From Uliginosibacterium gangwonense DSM 18521 (GTDB lineage Bacteria > Pseudomonadota > Gammaproteobacteria > Burkholderiales > Rhodocyclaceae), in NCBI RefSeq assembly GCF_000373965.1, contig NZ_KB892857.1, forward strand, positions 171,576 to 235,575: a stretch of DNA of 64,000 nucleotides, read 5' to 3'. The translations under genes and the position numbers were made by a program. Below, piece after piece: positions 42,144 to 52,890 of this stretch. Numbering within the stretch: position 1 is the stretch's first letter; every line of letters starts with the position of its first letter. Below the pieces are notes generated by a model. It had not been told where the DNA came from. It ran no database searches and saw only the letters and a list, made by a program, of their open reading frames with translations.

Positions 42144-43415
42144 TTAGCGTTTGATGGCCCGGTGCCCGATATCATGGCGGTATTGCATGCCTTCAAATTG
42201 GATTTTGCTCGCCAATTCATAGGCACGCTGTTGCGCGGCCTTGACGGAATCCCCCAGGGCGGTGACACACAGCACCCGCCCGCCGCTCACCACCGCCTTG
42301 CCTTCTGGTGTCGTGGTAGTGCCTGCGTGAAAGACGTGTGCGTCTTCCAGCTTGGCGTCCAGGCCGGAGATGACATCCCCCTTGCGCGGCTCGTCAGGGT
42401 AGCCGCCTGCGGCCAGCACCACACCCAGGGCGACGCGACGATCCCAGTCGGCCTCGGCGGTATCGAGCTTGCCTGCCAGGGCGGCTTCAACCAGATCAAC
42501 CAGATCGGTCTTCAGGCGCATCATGATCGGTTGGGTTTCCGGGTCCCCAAAGCGGCAGTTGAATTCCACCACACGCGGTGCGCCCTGCTCATCAATCATC
42601 AGCCCCGCATACAGGAAGCCGGTGTAAGGCAAGCCATCGGCAATCATCCCGGCCAAGGTCGGGTTGATGATCTCGCGCATCACACGGGCATGTACCTGGG
42701 GGGTGACCACCGGTGCGGGCGAGTAGGCGCCCATGCCACCGGTATTGGGGCCTTGGTCGCCATCCTTGAGGCGCTTGTGATCCTGGCTGGTAGCCATGGC
42801 CAACGCGTGCTTGCCGTCGGCCATGACGATGAAGCTGGCTTCCTCGCCCTGCATGAACTCTTCGATCACCACGCGGGCACCGGCGTCGCCCATCTTGTTG
42901 CCCACGAGCATCATGTCGATGGCGGCATGGGCTTCGTCCAGCGACATGGCGACGACCACGCCCTTACCCGCAGCCAGACCATCAGCCTTGATGACGATCG
43001 GTGCGCCTTCGCGGTCAATATAGGCATGGGCGGCCGCAGCGTCGCTGAATGTCTGGTACTTGGCAGTCGGGATGTTATGGCGCACCAGGAACTGCTTGGC
43101 AAAATCCTTGGAGGATTCGAGCTGTGCGCAAGCCTTGGTCGGCCCAAAGATGGGCAGGCCTTCGGCCCGGAAGGCATCCACCACGCCTGCGGCCAGCGGG
43201 GCCTCCGGCCCCACTACGGTCAGCCCGATGCTTTCCTTCTTCACCAGCTCAATCCACTCGGGGATGCTGTTGGCCGCCACGTTCTGCAAACCGGGTTCAT
43301 GCGCAGTCCCCGCATTGCCGGGGGCGACATAGACCTTCTGGATGCGTTCGGACTGGGCTAGTTTCCAGGCCAGTGCGTGCTCACGACCACCCGAACCAAT
43401 GACAAGAATCTTCAT
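42144..43415 (-). CDS. purD: Phosphoribosylamine-glycine ligase
   Basis: This 423-residue ATP-grasp enzyme does the second step of purine synthesis, joining glycine to phosphoribosylamine. It starts MKILVIGSGGREHALAWKLA and shows YVAPGNAGTAHEPGL, VVGPEAPLAAGVVDAFR, GPTKACAQLESSKDFAKQFL, IVIKADGLAAGKGVVVA, ARVVIEEFMQGEEASFIVMA, TGGMGAYSPAPVV and EFNCRFGDPETQPIMMRL, all hallmark blocks. It is preceded by purH with 21 nt between; dusB-fis-purH-purD probably forms one transcript ending at the terminator just downstream. Confidence 0.97.
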   Translation of the reverse strand: MKILVIGSGGREHALAWKLAQSERIQKVYVAPGNAGTAHEPGLQNVAANSIPEWIELVKKESIGLTVVGPEAPLAAGVVDAFRAEGLPIFGPTKACAQLESSKDFAKQFLVRHNIPTAKYQTFSDAAAAHAYIDREGAPIVIKADGLAAGKGVVVAMSLDEAHAAIDMMLVGNKMGDAGARVVIEEFMQGEEASFIVMADGKHALAMATSQDHKRLKDGDQGPNTGGMGAYSPAPVVTPQVHARVMREIINPTLAGMIADGLPYTGFLYAGLMIDEQGAPRVVEFNCRFGDPETQPIMMRLKTDLVDLVEAALAGKLDTAEADWDRRVALGVVLAAGGYPDEPRKGDVISGLDAKLEDAHVFHAGTTTTPEGKAVVSGGRVLCVTALGDSVKAAQQRAYELASKIQFEGMQYRHDIGHRAIKR

Positions 43416-43436
43416 ATTCGCCTTCTGTTGTGCAGA

Positions 43437-45032
43437 TCAGTGACGGAAATGGCGGATGCCGGTAAAGACCATGGCAATGTTCTGCTCATCGGCAGCGGCA
43501 ATCACCTCTGCGTCACGCATCGAACCACCCGGCTGGATCAATGCAGTGGCACCGGCCTGGGCCAGCACATCCAGACCATCACGGAAGGGCAGGAAGGCTT
43601 CAGACGCGGCGGCACAACCCGCCAGCGGCAGCCCTGCAGCTTCAGCCTTGATCTTGGCGATCATCGCGGAATCCACGCGCTTGACCTGACCGGAGCCGAT
43701 ACCCACCGTCAGCCCATCCTTGCCATACACAATGGCGTTGGATTTGACAAACTTGGCCACACGCCAGGCAAACATCATGTCACGCAGTTCGATTTCGGTC
43801 GGCGCACGACGGGTCACGACCTTGAGGTCGGCCAGTTGCACGGTGGCTTCGTCATAGGTCTGCACCAGCAGCCCACCGCCGACTCGCTTGTAGTCGGCCT
43901 GACGGATGGTGCCCAGCGGGCAGGTCAGGATGCGCAGGTTCTGCTTGGCGGCGAAAACGGCCAGCGCTTCGGCGGAATACGCCGGGGCAATGATGACCTC
44001 GGCAAACTGGCCAGCCACAGCCTTGGCCGCCGCTTCGTCAACCGTGAGGTTGAAGGCGATGATGCCGCCGAACGCTGCTTCGCGGTCAGTGGAGTAGGCA
44101 CGGCGATAGGCTTCTTCTGCGGTCGCGCCCAGGGCCACGCCACAGGGGTTGGCATGCTTGACGATCACACAGGTGGGCACGTTGGCATCAAAAGCCTTGA
44201 GGCATTCCCAGGTCGCGTCAGCGTCTGCAATGTTGTTGTAGGACAGCTCCTTGCCCTGCAACTGGGTATAGCCCGCAATGCTGCCCACCGGGGCACTCAG
44301 GTCGCGGTAGAAGGCGGCGGTCTGATGGGGGTTCTCGCCATAGCGCAAGTCCTGCACCTTGTCGAAAGCCAGTTGCAGGCGGCTCGGGTACTCGGCGCGT
44401 TCCGGGGCGGCTGCGGCGTCGAGCTTGTCGGCATTCACGGCGGTCAGCCAGTTGGCAATCGCCGAATCATAGCGGGCGGTGTGGGTGAAGGCTTTGCGCG
44501 CCAGTTCAAAACGCGTCTTGTAGCCCAGCGCGCCAGCGTTCTGCTTGAGTTCATCAATGATGGCGCTGTAATCCTCGGGGTCGGTCACAATCCCCACGCC
44601 ACCGGCTTCATTGCCGTGATTCTTGGCCGCAGCGCGCACCATGGTCGGGCCACCGATGTCGATGTTTTCAATCGCATCTTCGAGCGTGCAACCCGCCTTG
44701 GCCACCGTTGCCTGGAAGGGGTAGAGGTTGACCACGACCAGATCAATACGCGGAATCTGGTGGGCTTCCAGCGTGGAGAGGTGCTCGGCCAGATCACGCC
44801 GGGCCAGGATGCCGCCGTGCACCTTGGGGTGCAGGGTCTTGACGCGACCATCCAGCATTTCCGGGAAGCCGGTGTAGTCCCCCACGTCCGTCACGGCCAG
44901 CCCTGCGTCACGCAAGGATTTGGCGGTGCCACCCGTAGACAGCAGCTTGATGCCAAGCGCAGAGAGCGCCTGAGCAAATTCAACAATGCCGCGCTTATCG
45001 GAAACGCTGAGGAGGGCTTGGGTTACTTTCAT
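43437..45032 (-). CDS. purH: Bifunctional AICAR formyltransferase/IMP cyclohydrolase
   Basis: This 531-residue enzyme carries out the last two steps of IMP synthesis. The ATG at 45032 was preferred (an aggac site 5 nt upstream) over one 15 nt earlier. The N-terminal MGS-like cyclohydrolase domain has [30 protein letters not shown]-type text and [20 protein letters not shown]. The formyltransferase domain has the catalytic [11 protein letters not shown] (Lys-His), [14 protein letters not shown] and a C-terminal [16 protein letters not shown]. Fis lies 36 nt upstream, purD 21 nt downstream. Confidence 0.97.
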   Translation of the reverse strand: MKVTQALLSVSDKRGIVEFAQALSALGIKLLSTGGTAKSLRDAGLAVTDVGDYTGFPEMLDGRVKTLHPKVHGGILARRDLAEHLSTLEAHQIPRIDLVVVNLYPFQATVAKAGCTLEDAIENIDIGGPTMVRAAAKNHGNEAGGVGIVTDPEDYSAIIDELKQNAGALGYKTRFELARKAFTHTARYDSAIANWLTAVNADKLDAAAAPERAEYPSRLQLAFDKVQDLRYGENPHQTAAFYRDLSAPVGSIAGYTQLQGKELSYNNIADADATWECLKAFDANVPTCVIVKHANPCGVALGATAEEAYRRAYSTDREAAFGGIIAFNLTVDEAAAKAVAGQFAEVIIAPAYSAEALAVFAAKQNLRILTCPLGTIRQADYKRVGGGLLVQTYDEATVQLADLKVVTRRAPTEIELRDMMFAWRVAKFVKSNAIVYGKDGLTVGIGSGQVKRVDSAMIAKIKAEAAGLPLAGCAAASEAFLPFRDGLDVLAQAGATALIQPGGSMRDAEVIAAADEQNIAMVFTGIRHFRH

Positions 45033-45068
45033 GGTCGTCCTGGCCAAAGTGAGGGGTCGATTGAGGGC

Positions 45069-45314
45069 TTATACCAGCTGTAAGCCGTAGTCTGTAATCT
45101 TGCGTCGCAAAGTATTGCGGGTAATCCCCAGGAGTTCGGCCGCCTGGGTCTGGTTGCCGTTGGAGCGGCGCAAGGCGTATTCCAGCAAGGGGCGCTCAAC
45201 CTGCCGCATCACCATGTCGTACAGGGCATCTGGCGTCTCGCCATCCAAGTCAGCGAAGTATCGGTCGAGTACGTGTGTGACACACGCGGCTAGTTCATTA
45301 TTGTTTTGACTCAT
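45069..45314 (-). CDS. fis: Fis-family DNA-binding protein
   Basis: This 81-residue nucleoid-associated regulator matches Fis. The C-terminal helix-turn-helix is RRSNGNQTQAAELLGITRNT followed by LRRKI. It would act as a dimer controlling rRNA, recombination and topology-linked promoters. The start overlaps the dusB stop by 4 nt (ATGA), the classical dusB-fis arrangement seen in gamma- and betaproteobacteria. Confidence 0.95.
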   Translation of the reverse strand: MSQNNNELAACVTHVLDRYFADLDGETPDALYDMVMRQVERPLLEYALRRSNGNQTQAAELLGITRNTLRRKITDYGLQLV

Positions 45315-46342
45315 GCTGCCAGCGCCTTTTGTCTGGAAAGATCTGGAAAAACGTATTGTAATCGTGACGAGCGCTTGGCCATTTGAGCAAAGAAGTCGTC
45401 TACCGCATTCAACTGTGCCGCCTGATCGACAAGCTGATTGACCATCTCACGGAAAACCGCCGCACCGCTTAACCCTCTGGCATACCAGGCCAAGTGCTTG
45501 CGGGCAATTCTGACCCCGGCCTCGGCGCCATAAAACTCGTGGATATCCACCAGATGCCCACGGGCAATGGCATGGGCCTCCTCCACCGTTGGCGCAGGAA
45601 GAAGTTCCCCGCACGCAAGGTAGTGGGCAATCTCGCGGAACAGCCAGGGGCGCCCCTGGGCAGCACGCCCGATCATCAAACCATCGGCCCCGGTCTGCTC
45701 AAGCACCATTCGTGCCTTAAGTGGGGAGTCGATGTCACCATTGGCAATCACCGGGATTGCGACAACGGCCTTGACCTGGGCAATGGTCTCGTATTCGGCC
45801 TCGCCCATGTATTGATCCGCCCGTGTGCGGCCATGCACCGCCAGCAGGCGGATACCAGATGCCTCGGCAATCCGGGCGATGCGTTCCACATTGCGGTGCT
45901 GATGATCCCACCCGGTACGGCATTTGAGTGTCACCGGGATATTCGGCACCGCCTGGACGACTGACTCAAGAATCCGTGCGACCAGCAACTCGTCACGCAT
46001 CAAGGCAGAGCCCGCCGCCACGTTGCAGACCTTCTTGGCAGGGCAGCCCATATTGATGTCAATGATCTGCGCACCGTTATCCACATTCAGGCGTGCCGCT
46101 TCAGCCATCATGAGCGGGTCGGCCCCCGCGATCTGTACCGATATCGGGCCAGACTCGCCAACAAAATTGGTACGCCGCCGGGTTTTGGTGCTGGCATAGA
46201 GCTGGGCGTTGGACGTCACCATCTCGGAGACGGCCAGCCCTGCGCCCATCTGCTTGCACAGTTGTCGAAAAGGCCGATCCGTCACACCCGCCATGGGTGC
46301 AACAAACAGGTTGTTTTTCAAACGGATACCAGCAAATTCCAT
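45311..46342 (-). CDS. dusB: tRNA-dihydrouridine synthase B
   Basis: This 343-residue flavoenzyme reduces specific uridines of tRNA to dihydrouridine. Signatures are NNLFVAPMAGVTDRPFRQL, IDINMGCPAKKVC with the catalytic Cys, TLKCRTGWD, LLAVHGRTRADQYMG, IPVIANGDIDSPLKA and GADGLMIGRAAQGRPWLFRE. The last ~70 residues form the helical tRNA-binding domain. The next gene is fis, overlapping by 4 nt. A 17-bp inverted repeat lies upstream of the start. Confidence 0.95.
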   Translation of the reverse strand: MEFAGIRLKNNLFVAPMAGVTDRPFRQLCKQMGAGLAVSEMVTSNAQLYASTKTRRRTNFVGESGPISVQIAGADPLMMAEAARLNVDNGAQIIDINMGCPAKKVCNVAAGSALMRDELLVARILESVVQAVPNIPVTLKCRTGWDHQHRNVERIARIAEASGIRLLAVHGRTRADQYMGEAEYETIAQVKAVVAIPVIANGDIDSPLKARMVLEQTGADGLMIGRAAQGRPWLFREIAHYLACGELLPAPTVEEAHAIARGHLVDIHEFYGAEAGVRIARKHLAWYARGLSGAAVFREMVNQLVDQAAQLNAVDDFFAQMAKRSSRLQYVFPDLSRQKALAA

Positions 46343-46407
46343 GTGTGATACAACGGACGCAGAGGGGCGGGATTCTACTGCAAGCTCTCAGACCCGGTAA
46401 ATGGCAG

Positions 46408-46447
46408 ATTGGCTCTGGGCGAGAAAGAAGTCTCGCCCAGAGCCAAT
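46408..46447. repeat. Perfect 17-bp inverted repeat between chpA and dusB
   Basis: The arms 46408-46424 and 46431-46447 are exactly complementary, with a 6-nt loop. It is too long and has no T-run on either strand, so it is not a typical intrinsic terminator. It could still stop chpA transcripts or act as a structured leader of dusB-fis-purHD. Confidence 0.75.
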
Positions 46448-46503
46448 CCGGGATCTGCCAAAACTGCCCATAGGCCTGCTGGCCCTAGGCGCTCAACACA
46501 ATC

Positions 46504-49500
46504 TTAACGCTTGCGGGCAATAAAGCCTGCAATCAGTTCCAACAACTGCTCTTCCTGATACGGTTTGCCCAGGTAGTTATTGACCCCGATCTCCATCGCA
46601 TAGTTGCGGTGCTTGTCCGCCATACGCGAGGTGATCATGATGATGGGGATATCGTGCAGGCGTTGATCCGCGCGGATATTCCGGGCCAGATCGAAGCCAT
46701 CCATCCGGGGCATTTCGATATCCAGCAACATCACATCGGGCTTGATGTCGACCAGTTGTTCCAGTGCATCGACACCATCCTTGGCCGTCACCACCTGGAA
46801 GCCTTCGCGTTCAAGCAGGCGGCTGGTGATCTTGCGCACGGTAAGCGAATCATCGACCACCATGATGGTCGGGATGCGGGTTTCAGCAACGGCTTCCGCC
46901 TCGGCGTATTCACCTTCCCCATCCGCGCCCACAACATTGACCACTTGGCGTGCAGACAGTGCCACCGGGTTCAGGATCAGCGAGATTTCACCATCCGGCA
47001 ACACCGTTGCGCCGCTGAAACCTTGCAGACGCACAAACTGTGGCCCGGCGTTCTTGACCACGATTTCCTGGTTGCCACGCAGTTCGTCGATGTGCACCGC
47101 CAGCGTCTGGCTCCCCGCACGGGTGAGCAGCAGCCAATGGAAGCGGGCCGACACCGGGTGCGAAACCGTGTCACCCAGCAAGCGCGGCAGATAGGCAAAC
47201 GGATACTGCGTGTTGTTCCACTCAACGTAGCCACGGGCACGCATTTCGTCCAGGGTGACTTCCTTGACTTCAAGGGCCTGCTCCACCATGTTCGAAGGAA
47301 TCGCATACGTCCGATCCCCGGCACGTACCAACAGCGCTTGCGTCACAGCCAGCGTCAGCGGCAGGTGGACGATGAAGCGCGTACCCGTACCCTGGCCGGA
47401 GGAGACGTCAACCCGGCCGCCCACAGCCAGAGTTTCGTTCTTCACCACGTCCATCCCCACGCCACGGCCTGCCACACCGGACACGGCTTCGGCAGTGGAG
47501 AACCCTGGTTCAAAAATGAGCTGGGTGAGGCGGTTTTCGCTTGGCTGCTCGTTGTCGCCAATCAAGCCATTCTTGCGGCCACGCGCCAGGATGCGCTCGT
47601 AATTCAGGCCATAGCCATCATCCGAGAGTTCCAGCGCAATTTCATTGGAGAGCTGGTTGAGCTTGAGGGTGATCTGGCCAAACTCGGCCTTGCCTGCTGC
47701 CACACGCTCAGCCGGCATCTCGATACCGTGGGCGATGGCGTTGCGCAGCAAGTGTTCGATCGGCGCAGTCATGCGGTCCAGCACGCTGCGGTCGATTTCG
47801 ATGCTGCCACCCTGGATATCCAGATTGACACGCTTGCCCAGTTCCTTCGAGGTTTGACGCACGATCCGGTACAGGCGATCCGCCAATTCATCGAACGGCA
47901 CCATCCGCACACCCATCAGCGCCTGTTGCAAGTCGCGGGACAAACGGCCCTGGGCATGCAGGGCAGCGTCTGCCGCATCGAGGTTGCGCAGCAGGTTCTG
48001 CTGGATGGTAGTCACGTCACCCACCGACTCGGCCATCATCCGCGTCAATTCCTGCAAGCGGGTGAAGCGGTCGAATTCCAACGGATCGAATTCGGAGTGC
48101 AGCGACTCGGCCGCCGCAATCCGGGACTGCATCTGGGATTCGGCCTGGATTTCCACCTCGCGCAACTGGTTGCGCAGACGGATGACGTTTTCGGTCAAAT
48201 CCAACAGGGAGCGGCGCAGGGTACGCAGTTCGCCTTCAATCCGGGTCCGGGCAATCGACACTTCCCCGGCTTCGTTGACGAAGCGGTCAACCAGATCGGC
48301 ACGCACACGCAGCGGCGCACGCTGACCTTGAACGATTTCAAGCTCATCGAATGCGGGCTGCGGTGTTGGTACAAAGCTGGACTTGGCAACCTGCGCGGGT
48401 GTAGCAGAGGCTTGCGGCGCCACCACCGGTGCAGTGGCCTGAGCCCCTGCGGACACGGGTTCAACCGCCACCGGCGCATTGGGGTTACGCAGATTTTCGA
48501 TCAGCGCACCAATGTGATCAAGCCCGGACTCCAGGTCATCGACCAGCAAGACATCTACAGTGCCACCGGTGTGTTCCTGCAAACGGCCTTCCAGACTGTG
48601 GACGTAGCCCCCCAGACGCATGGCACCTGCCATACGTGCGCTCCCCTTGAGGGTGTGGAGCATCCGCGCCACGCTTTGCAGGTGGCTTTCGTCGGAGAGG
48701 TTGGCACGCAACTCACGCAGCTCGCCGCCCAGGGCAGCGCCCAGTTCATCTGCTTCTTCAAAGAAGATCGGTAGGAGTTGATCATCCAGTTCATCATGGA
48801 CGACCGAAGCCTCTTCCTCTTCTTCAGCAACCACATTCCCCAGCTCGTCGACGGGCAGCTCTTCCTCTTCGAGCGCAGGAATTTCTGCTGCAGGCAGCTC
48901 TTCAAGCGCGGCAGAGCGCACTTCGATCTCTTCCACCCCGGCCTCTGCGGGCGGAACCTCCAGCACCAGGGCGTCGGGCTCGGGCACAGGCGCCAAACGC
49001 AGATCGGGTTCCGGTTCCGGCGTAAATACACTTTCCAGCTCGGGCAGTTCGAGTTCTTCTTCTGGAACCGGCAGGGGCTCGGCAACGGGCTCCTCTTCGG
49101 CCACAGCAGCTTCAGGGTGAAGATCTTCAAGCTGGATGATCAGCTCGGGTGCAGCGACAGGCATTTCCAGCAGCACTACATCCGCCAGCATCTCATCCAG
49201 GCGTTCGATGGCAGCACCAATAATGGCTGTCTGCGCCTTGGCTGGCGGTAGGCTGACATCAGTAAAGCGGTGCAATGCGTGCTCAAGCGCCTTGCCCAAG
49301 GTATAGGCTGGATCAATCCTGGCAGTACCGGAGATACCGGCCAGGGTATGTGCCGAGCGCACCGACTCGATGACCGGCACACGCAAGGGGCTGGATTCCA
49401 GCAGACGATGTTCTTCAACCAGACGCTCGATGTACTGGCGCGCTTCCGCCACATACAAATCGTAGAGCCCGCGAGACAATGACTGGTTGCCGATCTGGAC

Positions 49501-52500
49501 TTCGGTATCACCAACCTCTTCGGCCGCCGCCACCGGCCCAGATGGCCCGGCACCATGCAGCAAAGCTTCGATCTGGGGCAGATCAATCCCGCTGTCCGTC
49601 CCGTCGATGTCAACAATCTCCAACTCTTCGGGAGGTGAAGGCTCAACAATGAGGCGGGCAACCGGCTCAGGCTCCACGACCGGTTTCGGCGCAAGCTCTT
49701 CAGCAGGCTGCACAGGGGCGACTTCTTCGGCAACGGAAATCTCATCGACAACGATCTCGTCCGCCGCCTCGCCAAAGTCCAGTTCAATCCCTGTGGAGGT
49801 GAGGTCGACTTCCTCCTCCCCATGCACCATGGCGTCCAATTCACCCGAGATGAAGGTGCTGGTCAGGTCCAGCTCGGTAAGCTCTTCATCCTCCGACTCA
49901 ATCTTGATCTCATCTTCACCACCTGCCCCCATCACGGGTTCAGGGGCGGGGATTACTTCTTCATCCAGATCGAAGGCACTGAGTTCAAAGTCCAACCCAC
50001 CAGAGGCTTCAGGCACGGCTGCTGGCACCGCTGGAGCAGCGGGCGGCGCCATTTCTGCAGCCAACTCGCGCCGTTGTTCATGTTCATCCGTGGTGAACAG
50101 GCGCAGTGCATCACCATCAAAATCGGTTGCAGCCAGGTCGACTTCGTAATCGTTGTACTCGCCTGAGGGAATGGCAAACAGGTCGCTACCCAGGAGCGTG
50201 CTGGTCAAATCCAGCTCTGCGGGGACCGACTTGGCACTCGCATCTTCGGTGGCATCCGTGGGCGCAAACAGGGTGGTGGCTTCAAGCGCCTTGTCGATGC
50301 TGGGTTGCTCTGCGAACTTCTGCGGTGTGGGCACCACCGGGGCAGCGGGCACCGGCTTGATTGGCGCGGACACTTCGTCCAGGGGCATGTCCAGCGATGC
50401 CAACAGGGCCTCTGCCTGTGCAATCAACGCAGCTGCGTCATACCAGAGGCTGCCACCGGCTTCCAGCTGCACCACCCAGGCGGTAAACACGCTGTGGCCT
50501 GCATTGATCAGGGCCAACAGGTCTGCGTCAACGGCCTTTTCAAGTTGCAGCCAACGGTTCATCGCCATTTCAACATGGCGGGCGGCTTCCGAGAAGTCCT
50601 GCAATCCGACCATGCGGCTGGAACCCTTGAGGGTGTGGTAGCCACGCCGGATTGTGACTTGGGCTTCAGCATCCTGCCGCCCATTGCTGATCCGGGCCGT
50701 GTTTTCGGCCATGGTATCGAGCACTTCGTGGGCTTCCTCCAGGAAGATGCCCAACAGTTCGGCGTCCAGCTCTTCATTGCTGGCCGTCATCAGACGAGCA
50801 GCTTCTTCAGACGGCGCAGCCGCCACCGCGACAGGCGCCACACTGGCAAGCGTTTCAGCCAGCTGGACCTGATCGGGTTTATCAGACTTGAGGTTGGCCA
50901 GCGCATCCTTGGCCTTTTGCTCCAGGCCTGTATCTGCAACAAGCTGGGCGTCTTCGCGGATCGCCTCCAGGTTGTTCACCAACTGTTGGCGGATTTCCTT
51001 ATTCTGCGGTGTTTCCTTGAGCGCTTCGACCAATTGTTGCGTGGTCTGGGTTTCACGCTGGAGCTGCGACTCGATGCTTTGTGCGGCTTCGGCAGCCTCT
51101 TCCTGCTGTGCGTTGGCACGCAGGGGGTTCAGATAGTCAGCCAGCTTGGCATGACCATTCTTCAGCGCTTCAACATAGAAACCGAGCGCTGAGAGCTGGT
51201 GGGCCACCCCATCAAGTTCGTCCTGCGAGGGGGCATGGTCACGGGTCACAAAGCTGGCAATCAGTTCAGCATTGGTTTTGACCAGATCAACCGCCTGGGA
51301 ATCCCCCAGCACCACGAAGGCGCCTTCAATCTGCTTGAGCGGCCCGGCAAGGCTTGCCAGAGAATCGCGCAGACCAGGATTGCGGAAATAGCTGTCCAGC
51401 CCCTGCTCGATGTGCCCCAGGTTGGTGAGGATTTCACGTGCCAGCTGAATAAAGAACAACCGTTCCTGCGCATGGCGTGCGGTGGCGCCAAAGGCCTGAT
51501 CGTCCAGTTGCCCCGGCTTTTCACCACGGATACGTGCGGCAAACTGTGTGCACAGCAGGCTAACCTGACGTGTCAACAGGTCCAGATCCGCATTCGGGGC
51601 GTCACAAGCCTGTTCCACCACCAACAGGGCAGTCGCCACTTCCATCGACAGGTCTTCGTTGACCTGCTGCGGATTTTTACCCAGCCAATCAACCAGTTGC
51701 CCCAAACCGACCATCAGGCGGTCAACCAAGGGCAGACGCAGGGCCTGAACACGTTTGACCAGCTCGGTAAACTGCTCACGGAACTGCGGTAGGGCTGTTG
51801 CCGCCCCTGCCGAGAAGCGGTTCCAGTATTCCTTGCACTGCTCAATCGTCTCGCGCACCCGCAAAACCAGCGGCTGGCGATAGGTATCGGAAAGCTCTGC
51901 GTCCGCAGAAGGCAGCATCCGGTCGAGCTTGAAAACTTGGCGGACCAGCTCACCGTGCGGAGTGGACACCTTGTGGGCTACAACGAAATACAGCACGTCG
52001 CGCACCAGGCGCTCAGCGACTACCGTGGAGCCTTCCAGCAGGCGACGCACCTGCGCATCAATGCGCCGACATACGCGTTGTGCTTGACGGTCAGTCGGAA
52101 TGTCCTGCGTGACCAGCCCTTCAAAGAAGGCGATGGAAATCCACCAGAACATTCGCGCAGCAGGCGGTTGCTGGAACTGCTCGATGCGGCGCACCACGCG
52201 CAGCATCTCCTGCGGGCCAGCGGCTTCCTTTGGCTTGCGCAGCCATGTGAGCGAACCTTTTTCAAAGTGCGCACGCAGGCCACGCATCTCTTGCCCCAAG
52301 CGCTCCAAGGTCGCGTTGGCAGGCGGATTCGCCAGATGAGGCCGGATGTTCAGATCAGGGAAAAACAGCTCGCTGGGCAGTGGCGCTTCTACTCCACGGG
52401 CCAGCGCCAGTTCCTGATAGGTCGGGAACAGGCGCAAGGGCTGGTGCGGTGCACCGGCGGCAATTTCATTGATGTAGTTGCCCAGGATGCCGATACTGCG

Positions 52501-52785
52501 TTGTGCAAGCGCAAGACGATCCGCCCCTGGCGCCTCGCTGGACGCGGAGAAAGATGACAGAAACTTGTCAATGGCATCGGCAAACTGGGACACCCCGTCC
52601 AATCCTACGATGGACAATGCCCCGGCTGCCTGGTGAATGTGGTTTTGCGCAAAACGCAAGGGTTCGCGCTGCTCAGGGTTACGCAGTACCTCGCCCAGCT
52701 TTTCGCGGGCAGCATTCAAGGCAGAATCGATCTCGTTTTTCACCCACGTCAGTGGGCCGATATCCAATTCATCGTTTTGGCTCAT
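46504..52785 (-). CDS. chpA: Type IV pilus chemotaxis hybrid kinase ChpA (CheA-like, multi-Hpt)
   Basis: This 2093-residue CheA-type kinase of the twitching-motility pathway has several phosphotransfer modules: an N-terminal degenerate Hpt region (residues ~40-60, HIHQAAGALSIVGL), clear Hpt histidines at His 717 (YHTLKGSSRMVG), His 1146 (SAHTLAGISGTA) and His 1377 (LHTLKGSARMAG). Long acidic Pro/Glu-rich linkers separate them (residues ~800-1120 and ~1190-1320). The catalytic core has HLLRNAIAHGIE, LSDDGYGLN and VAGRGVGMDVVKN, then a CheW-like domain (from ~1810) and a receiver with Asp 2022 (LLDIEMPRMDG). It is last of the pilG-pilH-pilI-pilJ-chpA run. Confidence 0.95.
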   Translation of the reverse strand: MSQNDELDIGPLTWVKNEIDSALNAAREKLGEVLRNPEQREPLRFAQNHIHQAAGALSIVGLDGVSQFADAIDKFLSSFSASSEAPGADRLALAQRSIGILGNYINEIAAGAPHQPLRLFPTYQELALARGVEAPLPSELFFPDLNIRPHLANPPANATLERLGQEMRGLRAHFEKGSLTWLRKPKEAAGPQEMLRVVRRIEQFQQPPAARMFWWISIAFFEGLVTQDIPTDRQAQRVCRRIDAQVRRLLEGSTVVAERLVRDVLYFVVAHKVSTPHGELVRQVFKLDRMLPSADAELSDTYRQPLVLRVRETIEQCKEYWNRFSAGAATALPQFREQFTELVKRVQALRLPLVDRLMVGLGQLVDWLGKNPQQVNEDLSMEVATALLVVEQACDAPNADLDLLTRQVSLLCTQFAARIRGEKPGQLDDQAFGATARHAQERLFFIQLAREILTNLGHIEQGLDSYFRNPGLRDSLASLAGPLKQIEGAFVVLGDSQAVDLVKTNAELIASFVTRDHAPSQDELDGVAHQLSALGFYVEALKNGHAKLADYLNPLRANAQQEEAAEAAQSIESQLQRETQTTQQLVEALKETPQNKEIRQQLVNNLEAIREDAQLVADTGLEQKAKDALANLKSDKPDQVQLAETLASVAPVAVAAAPSEEAARLMTASNEELDAELLGIFLEEAHEVLDTMAENTARISNGRQDAEAQVTIRRGYHTLKGSSRMVGLQDFSEAARHVEMAMNRWLQLEKAVDADLLALINAGHSVFTAWVVQLEAGGSLWYDAAALIAQAEALLASLDMPLDEVSAPIKPVPAAPVVPTPQKFAEQPSIDKALEATTLFAPTDATEDASAKSVPAELDLTSTLLGSDLFAIPSGEYNDYEVDLAATDFDGDALRLFTTDEHEQRRELAAEMAPPAAPAVPAAVPEASGGLDFELSAFDLDEEVIPAPEPVMGAGGEDEIKIESEDEELTELDLTSTFISGELDAMVHGEEEVDLTSTGIELDFGEAADEIVVDEISVAEEVAPVQPAEELAPKPVVEPEPVARLIVEPSPPEELEIVDIDGTDSGIDLPQIEALLHGAGPSGPVAAAEEVGDTEVQIGNQSLSRGLYDLYVAEARQYIERLVEEHRLLESSPLRVPVIESVRSAHTLAGISGTARIDPAYTLGKALEHALHRFTDVSLPPAKAQTAIIGAAIERLDEMLADVVLLEMPVAAPELIIQLEDLHPEAAVAEEEPVAEPLPVPEEELELPELESVFTPEPEPDLRLAPVPEPDALVLEVPPAEAGVEEIEVRSAALEELPAAEIPALEEEELPVDELGNVVAEEEEEASVVHDELDDQLLPIFFEEADELGAALGGELRELRANLSDESHLQSVARMLHTLKGSARMAGAMRLGGYVHSLEGRLQEHTGGTVDVLLVDDLESGLDHIGALIENLRNPNAPVAVEPVSAGAQATAPVVAPQASATPAQVAKSSFVPTPQPAFDELEIVQGQRAPLRVRADLVDRFVNEAGEVSIARTRIEGELRTLRRSLLDLTENVIRLRNQLREVEIQAESQMQSRIAAAESLHSEFDPLEFDRFTRLQELTRMMAESVGDVTTIQQNLLRNLDAADAALHAQGRLSRDLQQALMGVRMVPFDELADRLYRIVRQTSKELGKRVNLDIQGGSIEIDRSVLDRMTAPIEHLLRNAIAHGIEMPAERVAAGKAEFGQITLKLNQLSNEIALELSDDGYGLNYERILARGRKNGLIGDNEQPSENRLTQLIFEPGFSTAEAVSGVAGRGVGMDVVKNETLAVGGRVDVSSGQGTGTRFIVHLPLTLAVTQALLVRAGDRTYAIPSNMVEQALEVKEVTLDEMRARGYVEWNNTQYPFAYLPRLLGDTVSHPVSARFHWLLLTRAGSQTLAVHIDELRGNQEIVVKNAGPQFVRLQGFSGATVLPDGEISLILNPVALSARQVVNVVGADGEGEYAEAEAVAETRIPTIMVVDDSLTVRKITSRLLEREGFQVVTAKDGVDALEQLVDIKPDVMLLDIEMPRMDGFDLARNIRADQRLHDIPIIMITSRMADKHRNYAMEIGVNNYLGKPYQEEQLLELIAGFIARKR

Positions 52786-52890
52786 CTAATGCCTTTCGAG
52801 ACCTCGCACCCAGAGATGACCCGATCAGACATCGGGCCACCACCTTCAGGTGTCTTCGTGCAGGTCAAGCGCTATGTCGAGTGGTTGGAA

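Noticed and set aside
42123-45083. Long plus-strand frames opposite purD and purH
   Set aside because: Antisense mirror frames of enzymes with full signature sets.
46609-48774. 721-residue plus-strand frame opposite chpA
   Set aside because: Mirror frame of the kinase core; no domain recognised.
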